From positions 1-34,215 of the forward strand of contig JBGTIS010000276.1 in NCBI GenBank assembly GCA_041745535.1: 34,215 nt of DNA, in the 5' to 3' direction. A program made the position numbers and the translations under genes. The notes beneath the pieces are model-generated. The model saw only the letters and a list, made by a program, of their open reading frames with translations. It was not told the origin of the DNA and ran no database searches. Source of the stretch: JBGTIS01 sp041745535 (lineage in GTDB: Bacteria; Bacteroidota; Bacteroidia; Cytophagales; Cyclobacteriaceae). Below are positions 10,193-19,342 of the stretch, piece by piece. Position 1 is the first letter of the stretch. Every line of letters begins with the position of its first letter.

Positions 10193-11254
10193 TTAGGCGT
10201 GCGCCCAATTAAAATCATTAATGGTTTCAAGCGAAGCTTTAAGTAGTTGAATACAGTCTTCAATATCTTCCTTATGCGCCATTTCTATTACTTGGTGTAA
10301 ATGCCGGGTAGGAATGGAGATAGCTCCGGCAATCGCGCCCTGTTTTCCCATCCGCTGTACGCCTGCGGTATCGGTCCCTCCGGCAGTAAGAATTTCTGGT
10401 TGCCATTTGATATTATTTTTGTCGGCGGTTGCTTTCAGAAAATTTACCATACGGTAATCGCAGATCACAGAGGCATCCATTACCTTAATAGCTGCCCCTT
10501 TCCCTAATTGTGTAATTTTTTCATGTGCTTGTGCGCCCGGTACATCAAAGGCGATGGTGGTATCTAGGGCAATGCCAAAATCAGGATTGATGGCATGAGA
10601 GGCCACATTGGCACCCCGAAGGCCTACTTCCTCCTGTACCGTGAAAACGGCATACAAATCATAGGGAATGGCTGATTCGGAAAGCCTGCGTAATGTCTCT
10701 ATTAAAATAAATACAGAAACCCGGTTATCAATCGATTTACAATTCACACATTCGCCCATTTCGATAAATTCACGTTCGCGGGTTACCACATTGCCCACCG
10801 ATACATATTTTATTACTTCTTCCTTGGGCATGCCCAGATCAATGAAAAAATCGGTGGTTTTTGGTAACCGTTTTCGTTCTTCCTCATTCATTACATGTAT
10901 GGGCTTGGATCCCATAACCCCAATCAGATCTTTGGTGCCGTGTACTTTTACTCTTTGGGCCGTTAAAGTTTTCGGATCAAAACCACCCAATGTATGAAAT
11001 TTAAGAAACCCATTATCGTCAATATGGGTTACGATAAAACCTATTTCATCCATATGAGCAGCTACCATTACCCTTTTGTCTTCGGGATTATTCTCACCTT
11101 TTTTAATGGCGATTACGCTACCCAGGTTGTCTACTTCAAGTGTGTCTACCAAAGGTTTTACCACTTCGATAATCATTTTGCGGATTTTTTCCTCGTAACC
11201 GGGTGCGCCTGCTACTTCACATATTTTTTTAAAAAGTTCAATGTCAAAATTCAT
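10193..11254 (-). CDS. M42 family glutamyl aminopeptidase (metallopeptidase)
   Basis: A 353-residue cytosolic protein without a signal peptide, the normal length for M42 (TET-type) aminopeptidases, which build large tetrahedral particles and trim peptides from the N-terminus. Metal and catalytic residues expected for the family are visible: His67 and Asp69 in AAHMDEIGF, bridging Asp176 in KSIDNRVS, the Glu208-Glu209 pair in VQEEVGLRGA, Asp231 in ALDTT, and His320 in PTRHLH. The order and spacing match a two-metal (Zn/Co) active site, so it should be active. These proteins are often annotated as endoglucanase, which is a historical error. The gene stands alone, divergent from the aminotransferase, with a good promoter element 56 bases upstream of the ATG. 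Confidence 0.93.
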   Translation of the reverse strand: MNFDIELFKKICEVAGAPGYEEKIRKMIIEVVKPLVDTLEVDNLGSVIAIKKGENNPEDKRVMVAAHMDEIGFIVTHIDDNGFLKFHTLGGFDPKTLTAQRVKVHGTKDLIGVMGSKPIHVMNEEERKRLPKTTDFFIDLGMPKEEVIKYVSVGNVVTREREFIEMGECVNCKSIDNRVSVFILIETLRRLSESAIPYDLYAVFTVQEEVGLRGANVASHAINPDFGIALDTTIAFDVPGAQAHEKITQLGKGAAIKVMDASVICDYRMVNFLKATADKNNIKWQPEILTAGGTDTAGVQRMGKQGAIAGAISIPTRHLHQVIEMAHKEDIEDCIQLLKASLETINDFNWAHA

Positions 11255-11309
11255 TACTAACCGGTTAATTAAAAAGATTATAAATAAGATCAGGAGTCTG
11301 ATGTTCTTT

Positions 11310-11317
11310 CAAAAATA
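11310..11317 (-). promoter_or_regulatory. -7 promoter element TATTTTTG of the M42 peptidase gene
   Basis: The minus strand reads TATTTTTG, an exact TAnnTTTG. TTG triplets lie 15 and 22 bases upstream; the second falls in the range reported for Bacteroidota -33 elements. The start codon is 56 bases downstream. Confidence 0.5.
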
Positions 11318-11373
11318 AAAGCAAAGAACCTACAAAACTCAAATCAAAAGAATTTTAAATATGCCGTAAATTT

Positions 11374-11387
11374 ATCACTTTTGTGAT
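11374..11387. repeat. Short palindrome ATCAC-TTTT-GTGAT upstream of the aminotransferase
   Basis: Perfect 5-base arms around TTTT, ending 34 bases before the chosen ATG at 11422. Its position fits an operator or promoter-overlapping site for the aminotransferase. It is short enough to be chance. Confidence 0.25.
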
Positions 11388-11421
11388 TTTAAATTTACTA
11401 CGAATTACGATACTTTTCGTT

Positions 11422-12744
11422 ATGAGACAAAGATTATTAAGTGAGGGCGCTAAAGAATTAAGCTACGAAATCAGGGGCATTGTTAAAAAGGCCCAGCAGG
11501 TTCAGGCTTTGGGAAGAAAAATTTACTGGGAAAATATTGGTGATCCAATACAGAAACATGCCAGTATTCCACAATGGATGAAAGAGATCATCATCGATTT
11601 ACTGAAAAAAGATGAATCGTATGGTTATTGTGACTCAAAAGGCATTTTAAAAACCAGAAAGTTTCTGGCAGAAAAAACTAACAAACAGGGCGGCGTGCGG
11701 ATTACCCCCGACGATATTTTGTTTTTTAACGGATTGGGTGATGCCATAGCCAAAGTATATCAATATATTGTGCCTACTTCCCGCATTATCGGCCCCTCTC
11801 CCTCCTATTCCACCCATTCTTCCGCGGAAGCTTCACATGCCAACCACCACCCCATTACTTACCAGTTAAACCCAGAAAACAACTGGTATCCGGATGTAGA
11901 AGATTTGTATCTGAAGGTAAAATACAACCCCAATATCGTGGGTATTTTGATTATTAATCCGGACAATCCAACCGGCATGGTGTATCCGCTGGAAATTCTG
12001 GAAAAGATCGTACAGATTGCCAAAGAGTTTAACCTCTTTTTAATTGCGGACGAAATCTATCTGCATATTACCTACAATGGGGTACGGGCCCATTCGCTGG
12101 CCGAAGTAATCGGGGACCTGCCTGGTATTTCAATGAAGGGCATTTCAAAGGAATTTCCCTGGCCCGGTGCGCGTTGTGGCTGGACTGAATTTTATAACCG
12201 CGATAAATCAAAGGAATTTAACAAGTATTGCGCAGCCCTGGAAAACGCGAAAATGATTGAGGTTTGTTCTACCCGTTTACCTCAAATGGCGATTCCACAA
12301 ATTATGTCAGATACCCGGTATGTTGAATACCAGGAAAAACGCAACCGCGCTATTGGGAAAAGAAGTTCGCATATTGCCCGCTTACTGGCAGATATTCCTA
12401 CTTTAACTTTTAATACAACGAACGGAGCCTTTTATAATACCATCATTTTTAAACAAGGTACGCTGAAACCCAGCCAAAGGCTGAAAATCAAGGATAAAAA
12501 AATACAAGAATTACTGGATACATGGTTACAGGAGGAGCCTCACATGGCATTAGATAAACGGTTTGTGTATTACCTGCTGGCCGCGAAAGGTGTATGTGTA
12601 GTGCCCATTTCTTCCTTCTGCTCTGATTTACAAGGATTTAGGGTTACTTTATTGGAAGAAGATGAAGAACATCTGATTCAGATTTTTACCAAAATTAAGG
12701 AAGCGGTTTTAGAATATACCGAGGTAAATGAAACCGTAGTCTGA
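11422..12744 (+). CDS. PLP-dependent class I/II aminotransferase, AlaA-like
   Basis: A 440-residue fold-type I aminotransferase starting at ATG 11422 (MRQRLLSEGAKELSYEIRG). A GTG 13 codons upstream is open in frame but lies inside the probable promoter region. Motifs: NPDNPTG, the pyridine-binding Asp in IADEIYLH, and Lys243 in GISKEFPWPGARCGW as the Schiff-base lysine, followed by the substrate-carboxylate region. The opening YEIRGIVKKA is close to the YDIRGPV region of AlaA/alanine transaminases, so a glutamate-pyruvate type reaction is likely, though SKEFPWPG is unlike the canonical SK.YR.AG stretch and the specificity may differ. It is cytosolic and monocistronic. It converges on the TPR-CHAT gene, the two stop codons being only six bases apart. 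Confidence 0.88.
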   Translation: MRQRLLSEGAKELSYEIRGIVKKAQQVQALGRKIYWENIGDPIQKHASIPQWMKEIIIDLLKKDESYGYCDSKGILKTRKFLAEKTNKQGGVRITPDDILFFNGLGDAIAKVYQYIVPTSRIIGPSPSYSTHSSAEASHANHHPITYQLNPENNWYPDVEDLYLKVKYNPNIVGILIINPDNPTGMVYPLEILEKIVQIAKEFNLFLIADEIYLHITYNGVRAHSLAEVIGDLPGISMKGISKEFPWPGARCGWTEFYNRDKSKEFNKYCAALENAKMIEVCSTRLPQMAIPQIMSDTRYVEYQEKRNRAIGKRSSHIARLLADIPTLTFNTTNGAFYNTIIFKQGTLKPSQRLKIKDKKIQELLDTWLQEEPHMALDKRFVYYLLAAKGVCVVPISSFCSDLQGFRVTLLEEDEEHLIQIFTKIKEAVLEYTEVNETVV

Positions 12745-12750
12745 TACAAA

Positions 12751-15700
12751 TTAACGGCCTATCATTACAAAAGCTCCCCATTGCTTTGGATCTTTCATAG
12801 TATTTTTAAAAGTACGCAAGGCTTGGGTAAAAGCTGTATATTTATCTACATCAGACACCCAGTTTTTATAAAATAATTCCATAAGCTGTTGGGTGGAATG
12901 GTCATTTACTTTCCACAAACTCATAATAATACTCTGCGCTCCTGCCACCAGAAATGCCCGTTGTAGTCCGTAAACCCCTTCTCCGTTTTTAATTTCTCCC
13001 AAGCCGGTTTCGCAGGCACTTAGCACAACCAACTCCGTACCGTCCAAGTCCATATTCATTACTTCGTAAGCGGTAAGAATGCCATCGCCCTGATAAGCAT
13101 CGTTGATTTCAGTAGGCTGATACAAATCTTTTCCTGAGATGGTATTGGCAGCGCCAGCAAATAAAAGTCCTGACCGCAACAGCGGATTAGCCCTTACATT
13201 CTGTATATTAATACCAAAAGCTTTCTGTGCATTGCCCGGTTCAATATCCAGGTCGCTCATAAAAAAACCATGCGTTGCAAAGTGCAATACGGTAGGGTTA
13301 CGTACTCCTTTGATTACTTCTTCCGAGGCTTCATCTTTTACGTATTTATGCACTACCCAATGTTCTTTGCTTAGCATGCCTGATAAAATATTTACCTCCT
13401 GCAACGTACCCGGAAGTGCCCTGATGTTCTCTGTGAATGGTACCTGGTCTGAAGTTTTAGATACCTTCATATCAGCGGTTTCTCCTTTTAAGATTTTATT
13501 CCTGTCTACGCCTAGGGTATAGGTGGGAAAGCCAAACAACCAGGCTTGCTTATAATCTATAATAGTTTCTGTTTTTTCAGCTATTAAATCCCGGGTACTG
13601 CTGAGTAACCTGATTTCGTACTGATCCAGAATACCAATTCCAGTACCGGGCTCATAAAGTGTATTTAAATTTACCTTGTTATAAATACCGTCGGCCGCAA
13701 AGTAAATGGTACGGGTTTGGGGGGGAATCATTTCAGCAACAGGTTTCCAGAAAGCTTCATACGAAAGGGTATCCTCAATGGTGTACATAATGGCATTCCG
13801 GTAATAATTGAAAACTTTATTCTCCAGATGTTCTCCATGCGGAAAAATTACCAACTCAGGTGCTGGTTGGTCAGGCAACACAATCATAGCCGCATAAAGA
13901 ATAGAATCTTCTTTTTCCTGTACCGGAATGCGGACTATTTCCACCGCCATTTCCTTTTCTACCAATGCATGCTGTACATCCAGCCAGGTATTTTGTGTAT
14001 TATCGGTATTTTGGGCAAAAAGTGATGACCTGGCAGACAACTGCTTTTCAAGCTCATTGGCCTGTTGTTCAATGGATGGAATGTCGATGTTAGATGCCTG
14101 CAATTCCTCCTGCGACTGACCATACAACTTTATCAGGTACTCTTTTAATAATACCCATTCTTTAAACATCTGTCGTAGCTGGTCATCAGAACTGTTCAGA
14201 ATCCTTTGCCTGATTTTATTGGAAGCACTCAGCAGCAGTGCTTTGGTTGCCAACTGCAGGTTATAGAGATTAGCCACCACGCTGTCTTTTTGCGCTGGCT
14301 GGTTGTGTGATTCACAATAGTTGTAATACTCGATAGCGAAATTTCTGTATTCTTTAATTATCGGTTCAATTCTTCGGTAAAAGGCACTTTTTTCTTTTTC
14401 ACTTAAAGCCGGAAAATACAACCTGATCTGCTGCATATAGCTATTAATTACCTCAGCAAACAATGGGGCAGCCAGCGCATATTCCTTTTCCTTTTTGTAA
14501 AGCACTGCCTTTCCGTATAAGGTAAGGGCATAATCGGGATGTTGTTTGCCAATCTTCTGTTCCCGGATGGCCAATACCCGGTTAAACAGTGAATCCGCTT
14601 TTTTGTACTGATCGGTACTGCTGTATAACACGGCCAGGTTGTACAAAGTAGATGCATATACAGGATGTGTCTCGCCAAAAACTTTCTCGTTAATATGTAA
14701 GGATTCCAGCAGCAAAGGCTTTTCTTTTTCAAACGCGTTCACTGAATGGTAATAGCTGGCCAGATTATTCAATGAAATCGCATAGGAAGGGTGTTCTTTG
14801 CCCAGTACGGTGCTATCGATCATAATTGTTTTTTTTAGCAACGCTTCCGCTTCACCTGGCCTGTCCATAACCAGATACAGAGTAGCCAGATTCTGAATTG
14901 CCGTGGCATAATCGGGATGCAGTTCTCCATACCTCTTTTTGTAAATATTCCGTGCGTTTACAAAATTTGGTTCGGCTTCTTTATAATTTCCCATGGTTTG
15001 GTAAAAGAGCGCCAGGTTATTCAATGCTTCCGCGTAATCGGGATGATCGTTTCCAAATACTTTTTTCCTGATTTCTACAGCTCTTTTCAGCAAAGGCTCA
15101 GCTTCTGTATATTTTCCGGTGGCCTGTTTTAACCGGGCCATGTTGGTGAGGTCTTTGGCTAGTTCCGGCTGTAACGCTCCTGAATTATTAGAGTGGTAAG
15201 CCAAAGATTGCTCCAACAGTGGCTCGGCAAGCTTATAATCACCAGTTTCAATATATAGCAACCCAAGATTGGCCACAGCCGCCAGGTATTGGTTAGAAGC
15301 CGGGCCAAAAAAGGTACGCTTCAGTTCAATACTCCTCTTAAAATAATTTTCAGCCTGAATAAAATCACCCATCGACTGGTACAACAAGGCTACATTATTC
15401 AGCATACTGGCATAAGGATCGCTTTGAGTACCTGTTTCCTTTTCCTGCGATCGCAATGCCAATTCATATATTTTTTGGGCATTGTGTAATTGCCCCATAT
15501 CCTGGTAAAGTGCTGCCTGCCCGCTTAACATGGCCGTATAGGTGCTGTTATTTTTCCCGTATTGTGTTTCGCAAATATCTAATGACTTCCTGAAATACAC
15601 CAGGGCAGAATCGTATTTACCCAGACTTTGAAAGTTACGCGCCAGATTGTAAATGGTATTAATATGCAGAGAGATCAAGTCAGGATCAGTACTTGATTTT

Positions 15701-16887
15701 ATTTTATTAGTATCATGAATGGCCAAAGCCTTTCTATAATTTTCCTCTGCCTTAACAAATTGACCCTTCTCCCAATAAATGCTGCCCAGATTGTTAAATG
15801 CGGGACCGAATTGTACAGGCAGATTTCCTTTATCAGGCAGGTGCTCTAATGATTCAGCATAAATTTTTATGGCCTCTTCGGCGTGCTCCCGCTGTTTATA
15901 AAAAGAAGCCAGGTTATTAGCTGAAGTAGCCAGTTCCGGAGAATTCATGGGCAAAATCTCTTTTCTGATCTGATAAGATTTCTTTAAATCATTTTCAGCC
16001 TTTGCGAAATTACCTTTTGCCTGAGCAATTAGTCCGGAATTATTTAGGATACTGGCATAGAGGGTGTTTAATGAATCGGTATTTTGAGCGAAAAGCAAAT
16101 TTAATTCTTTAAAAAGAGAATCTGCCACATCGTAATTGCCCTGTTTTAACTGATAGGCTGCCCATTGGTACAAAGCCTCTGTGTAATAACCATTATCCAT
16201 ATCGTTTGCCTGCCGGAAAACATTGACAGACTCTTCGATCAACCTACTGGAATTATCATCTTCCATACTATTCAGTAAAGCCTGGTAATACAAGGCAGAT
16301 GCATAGGTAGCGTCTTTGATGTTGTTTTTTTTTCTGTAATAATCAATTATTTGCTGATAAAGCTGTACAGCCACGGCTCTTTCACCTTCAGCATGATAAA
16401 GCTTGGCTAAACTCAGTGTGGCAAACGCGTAATTATTAGAAAGGTTTGGACCCGCTTTACGGAATAAAAACAAGGCCTGATTCAGGTACTTTTTAGCCTG
16501 CGTAAGGCTATCTGTTATCTGGTACAAAATTCCCAGATTGGTCAGTGCCTTTACATATTCCAGTGTATCCATACTATCCATCAGTTCGCGGACTGTCATT
16601 TCTTCACGGGCATGATCAATTCCTTTTCCGTATTTGCCAAGGGCAAAGGAACTCAGGGTGAGTAACCGCAAACTTTCCGCGTATGGCGAACTTACTATTC
16701 CGTATTCATTTTTAGCCAACATTAAAGCTTCTTCCCCTTTATTGAATGCTGTCTGAACATCTTTATTTTCGTAGAAAATATTCGCGTCATCAAAAGCCTG
16801 TTTCCATGATTCCTGTGCAAGCAGCAACCCTGGCAGGTAAAAGAATATAATTAAAAATAAATATAGTATTTGCTTTAGTTTACTCAT
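12751..16887 (-). CDS. Exported TPR-repeat protein with C-terminal CHAT (caspase-like) protease domain
   Basis: A 1378-residue protein. The N-terminus MSKLKQILYLFLIIFFYLPG ending LLLA/QESW is a good Sec signal peptide, so it acts outside the cytoplasm. Residues about 30-830 are many tandem 42-residue TPRs of the kinesin-light-chain type (NNLA.LY...G.Y..AEPL...AL.I). A helical linker follows. The C-terminal third is a CHAT domain with the caspase-type dyad: His1206 in HFATHGFF and Cys1292 in VLSACETGLG, then YGLQRAFLVAGAQSIIMSLWKVND. CHAT proteins are cysteine peptidases usually activated through the attached TPRs. Both catalytic residues are present. The substrate is unknown; the divergent PD40-OmpA protein is a candidate partner by position only. 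Confidence 0.92.
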   Translation of the reverse strand: MSKLKQILYLFLIIFFYLPGLLLAQESWKQAFDDANIFYENKDVQTAFNKGEEALMLAKNEYGIVSSPYAESLRLLTLSSFALGKYGKGIDHAREEMTVRELMDSMDTLEYVKALTNLGILYQITDSLTQAKKYLNQALFLFRKAGPNLSNNYAFATLSLAKLYHAEGERAVAVQLYQQIIDYYRKKNNIKDATYASALYYQALLNSMEDDNSSRLIEESVNVFRQANDMDNGYYTEALYQWAAYQLKQGNYDVADSLFKELNLLFAQNTDSLNTLYASILNNSGLIAQAKGNFAKAENDLKKSYQIRKEILPMNSPELATSANNLASFYKQREHAEEAIKIYAESLEHLPDKGNLPVQFGPAFNNLGSIYWEKGQFVKAEENYRKALAIHDTNKIKSSTDPDLISLHINTIYNLARNFQSLGKYDSALVYFRKSLDICETQYGKNNSTYTAMLSGQAALYQDMGQLHNAQKIYELALRSQEKETGTQSDPYASMLNNVALLYQSMGDFIQAENYFKRSIELKRTFFGPASNQYLAAVANLGLLYIETGDYKLAEPLLEQSLAYHSNNSGALQPELAKDLTNMARLKQATGKYTEAEPLLKRAVEIRKKVFGNDHPDYAEALNNLALFYQTMGNYKEAEPNFVNARNIYKKRYGELHPDYATAIQNLATLYLVMDRPGEAEALLKKTIMIDSTVLGKEHPSYAISLNNLASYYHSVNAFEKEKPLLLESLHINEKVFGETHPVYASTLYNLAVLYSSTDQYKKADSLFNRVLAIREQKIGKQHPDYALTLYGKAVLYKKEKEYALAAPLFAEVINSYMQQIRLYFPALSEKEKSAFYRRIEPIIKEYRNFAIEYYNYCESHNQPAQKDSVVANLYNLQLATKALLLSASNKIRQRILNSSDDQLRQMFKEWVLLKEYLIKLYGQSQEELQASNIDIPSIEQQANELEKQLSARSSLFAQNTDNTQNTWLDVQHALVEKEMAVEIVRIPVQEKEDSILYAAMIVLPDQPAPELVIFPHGEHLENKVFNYYRNAIMYTIEDTLSYEAFWKPVAEMIPPQTRTIYFAADGIYNKVNLNTLYEPGTGIGILDQYEIRLLSSTRDLIAEKTETIIDYKQAWLFGFPTYTLGVDRNKILKGETADMKVSKTSDQVPFTENIRALPGTLQEVNILSGMLSKEHWVVHKYVKDEASEEVIKGVRNPTVLHFATHGFFMSDLDIEPGNAQKAFGINIQNVRANPLLRSGLLFAGAANTISGKDLYQPTEINDAYQGDGILTAYEVMNMDLDGTELVVLSACETGLGEIKNGEGVYGLQRAFLVAGAQSIIMSLWKVNDHSTQQLMELFYKNWVSDVDKYTAFTQALRTFKNTMKDPKQWGAFVMIGR

Positions 16888-16969
16888 AACCAGCTAACAT
16901 TTCACTAACCCGCGATACTATGCTGATAGGTAAAATTACAATTATTAAATTGTCTAATAATCTTACATT

Positions 16970-16977
16970 CAAAAATA
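16970..16977 (-). promoter_or_regulatory. -7 promoter element TATTTTTG of the TPR-CHAT gene
   Basis: The minus strand reads TATTTTTG, an exact TAnnTTTG, 83 bases before the start codon in the AT-rich gap shared with the divergent OmpA gene. No clear -33 TTG was seen. Confidence 0.35.
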
Positions 16978-17115
16978 TAATCAAATCGATTTAGAAAATT
17001 TAATGTTTAGATATTTTTATTCAAATTTTTTAAATTTACTTTTCTTTACCAGTAGCGCCTCAAATAATCTTACTTTTTGTACCATTCAATTAACCAAATA
17101 CAACTTTTTAAATTA

Positions 17116-19206
17116 ATGGCACCACGCAAAATGAAAAGCGTCTTTCTATTTTTTTTTACCTGCCTGTGTTTTACAGGCTTTGCTCAGAATGTCCAGTGGG
17201 CTACAGAAGTATTAGAGGTTTCTTCCCAACATGAACCAGGCTTTTTCTTTAAGGAAAATTTAAATTTTGACCAATATCCGGCCCAGCAAATACTAGGCAA
17301 ACCCAATGTATTACCCAATAATGCCGGCGACAGCCCCAATGCCTGGGTTACACAAAAACCGGATGAAACCGATTATATTAAAGTTGGGTTCGAACGTCTC
17401 ATGAAAATCAGGCAGGTTGTAATTGCTGAATCTTTTAATCCATCGGCCGTCTACCAGATTTATGCCTACGATACGGAAGGTAATGAACACCTGATCAATA
17501 CCTTATCCCCTACGCCAATTCCAACTCCGGGCCGTTTACTGAATGTGATTTTTAATGAAACCGAGTATCAGGTAAATGCGGTAAAAGTAGTGCTTAACGG
17601 CAAAGCTGTTCCGGGTTACAGTGCCCTGGATGCCATCGGAATTTCTGATTCCTCTGTACCGGTTTCAGTCAAAATTAATGTAGCTGCTAACCTGAACAAT
17701 GATTTGGCGGTAGAAAAGTTAAGCAATACAGTAAACAGCCCGCATATCGATTTAAATCCTATTATCGCACCGGACGGAAAGGTGATGTATTTCAGCAGAA
17801 ACTCTCCTGAAAATACAGGTGGGAAGGGCGACTTTGAAGACATCTGGTATGCGGAAAGAGACACAAAAACCGGTGAATGGCAGCAGGCACAGAACTTAGG
17901 CGCGCCTCTGAATAACAAAGGCAGCAATTTTGTAAGTTCTATAGCCCTGGATGGGGATAAATACCTGTTGCTGCTGGGCAATGCCTACAAAAAAAACGAT
18001 AAAATGGAAGCCGGTGTCTCAATAAGCCGTCAAACAAAAGAAGGTTGGTCAAAACCTACTCCACTTACTATTGAAAACTTCTACAACTTATCTCCCAATG
18101 CTAATTACTTTCTTACGAGTAATCAGAAAGTTATGCTCATGTCGTTGCAAAGGGAAGATTCTCGTGGCTTGCGCGATTTGTATGTGAGCTTTCCAAAAGA
18201 AAATAATTCCTGGTCGGAACCGCTTAATTTGGGTGATGCTATTAATACCGCTGAAACAGAGTCCTCCCCCTTTCTGGCTTTGAATGATTCTACGCTGTTC
18301 TTCTCCTCACGGGGCTATAGCGGATTTGGCGGCGACGATGTATTTATGTCGCGCAGGCTGGACGACACCTGGCAGCATTGGAGCGAACCTGAAAATATGG
18401 GACCGGTAGTCAATTCCAAAATAGATGATACCTTCTTCACCATCTCTCTCACAAATGAGTATGCCTATCTTACCCGAAGGTCTGCGGATACCGCCGATAT
18501 GTATGAGATGAGACTTCCTATTTTCAAAGAGCCTGAAATTTTATATGTGGTAAGAGGAAAGGTATTGAACGCAGCAACCAATGAACCGGTAGCCGCCCAG
18601 ATTCTTTTCAATTCAATACAAGAAAATACACCGGTAACCACCCGGATTCAGGCCAATGAACAAACCGGCGAGTATGAAATTACCCTGCCGAAGGGAAAGT
18701 ACAATGTACATCCTGAATTAGAACATTTTAAGCCTGCTCAGGAAAAAGTGGTAACATTAGCCGCATCGCGGAAAGAAAAAATATTTAACCTTGATCTTTA
18801 CCTTACACCTGAAATTACCGAAACTGAGGCAGTTGCTGCTTTGATGAACAAGGCAAAATCTATTTTACCGGCTCACATATTATTTGACTTCGATAAAGCT
18901 TCATTACTAAGAGAAGCCAGCACCGAGTTAAATGCTATCTCAAATTTTATGGCTGAAAACAAGGAAATTGGCCTTGAGATTTCAGGGTTTACCTGTGCGG
19001 TTGGGCCAGCCAATTATAACCAGGTATTATCTGAGCTACGAGCCAAAGCGGTAGCAGCGTTTTTAATTAAAAAGGGCATTTCCGAAAGTCGTATTAAAAC
19101 CTCTGGTTTTGGTGAATCAAACCCTATTGCCAGTAACGATTCACCAGAAAGCAGAAAAGAAAACAGAAGGGTAGAATTCAAAACTTTTAGTTTATTACCA
19201 AATTAA
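17116..19206 (+). CDS. Outer-membrane-associated PD40 / carboxypeptidase-regulatory / OmpA C-terminal protein
   Basis: A 696-residue exported protein starting at ATG 17116 (or 17131); a TTG at 17077 is open but less likely. The signal peptide core is VFLFFFTCLCFTGFAQ. Approximate domains: discoidin-like beta-sandwich (28-185), WD40-like PD40 propeller repeats with SPDG/DIW-type strands (207-472), carboxypeptidase regulatory-like domain (476-572), OmpA C-terminal peptidoglycan-binding domain (587-696). PD40-CRD-OmpA is the arrangement of the T9SS accessory protein PorE, but the PorE N-terminal TPR is absent. In the OmpA domain the usual GHTD is GFTC: Cys627 replaces the Asp that normally contacts diaminopimelate, while its partner Arg642 is kept. 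It probably links an outer-membrane or surface structure to the cell wall. A paralogous OmpA gene follows. Confidence 0.87.
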   Translation: MAPRKMKSVFLFFFTCLCFTGFAQNVQWATEVLEVSSQHEPGFFFKENLNFDQYPAQQILGKPNVLPNNAGDSPNAWVTQKPDETDYIKVGFERLMKIRQVVIAESFNPSAVYQIYAYDTEGNEHLINTLSPTPIPTPGRLLNVIFNETEYQVNAVKVVLNGKAVPGYSALDAIGISDSSVPVSVKINVAANLNNDLAVEKLSNTVNSPHIDLNPIIAPDGKVMYFSRNSPENTGGKGDFEDIWYAERDTKTGEWQQAQNLGAPLNNKGSNFVSSIALDGDKYLLLLGNAYKKNDKMEAGVSISRQTKEGWSKPTPLTIENFYNLSPNANYFLTSNQKVMLMSLQREDSRGLRDLYVSFPKENNSWSEPLNLGDAINTAETESSPFLALNDSTLFFSSRGYSGFGGDDVFMSRRLDDTWQHWSEPENMGPVVNSKIDDTFFTISLTNEYAYLTRRSADTADMYEMRLPIFKEPEILYVVRGKVLNAATNEPVAAQILFNSIQENTPVTTRIQANEQTGEYEITLPKGKYNVHPELEHFKPAQEKVVTLAASRKEKIFNLDLYLTPEITETEAVAALMNKAKSILPAHILFDFDKASLLREASTELNAISNFMAENKEIGLEISGFTCAVGPANYNQVLSELRAKAVAAFLIKKGISESRIKTSGFGESNPIASNDSPESRKENRRVEFKTFSLLPN

Positions 19207-19212
19207 ATATAT

Positions 19213-19231
19213 AATTGATTCCAAATCAATT
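19213..19231 (+). terminator. AT-rich hairpin after the PD40-OmpA gene
   Basis: Perfect 8-base arms AATTGATT / AATCAATT with loop CCA begin seven bases after the stop codon and are followed only by a short TT. A weak terminator or RNA-stabilising hairpin is possible. Confidence 0.35.
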
Positions 19232-19342
19232 TTGGTAAAAAAGCAAGAAATATCTAAGGTTTTGTACTTCTTCATGCTTTGCTTAAATTGTACTAAAGCA
19301 ATGTTTTTGTAGTAAGTTGCTAAGAATTTCTTTTTTATTACC

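Noticed and set aside
11383..11421. GTG-started extension of the aminotransferase
   Set aside because: Lies in the palindrome/promoter region and the family similarity starts after ATG 11422.
13139..15489. Open frames opposite and inside the TPR-CHAT gene
   Set aside because: Shadows produced by the TPR repeat composition.
17077..17115. TTG-started extension of the PD40-OmpA protein
   Set aside because: It would put 18 residues before a good signal peptide that starts at ATG 17116 or 17131.
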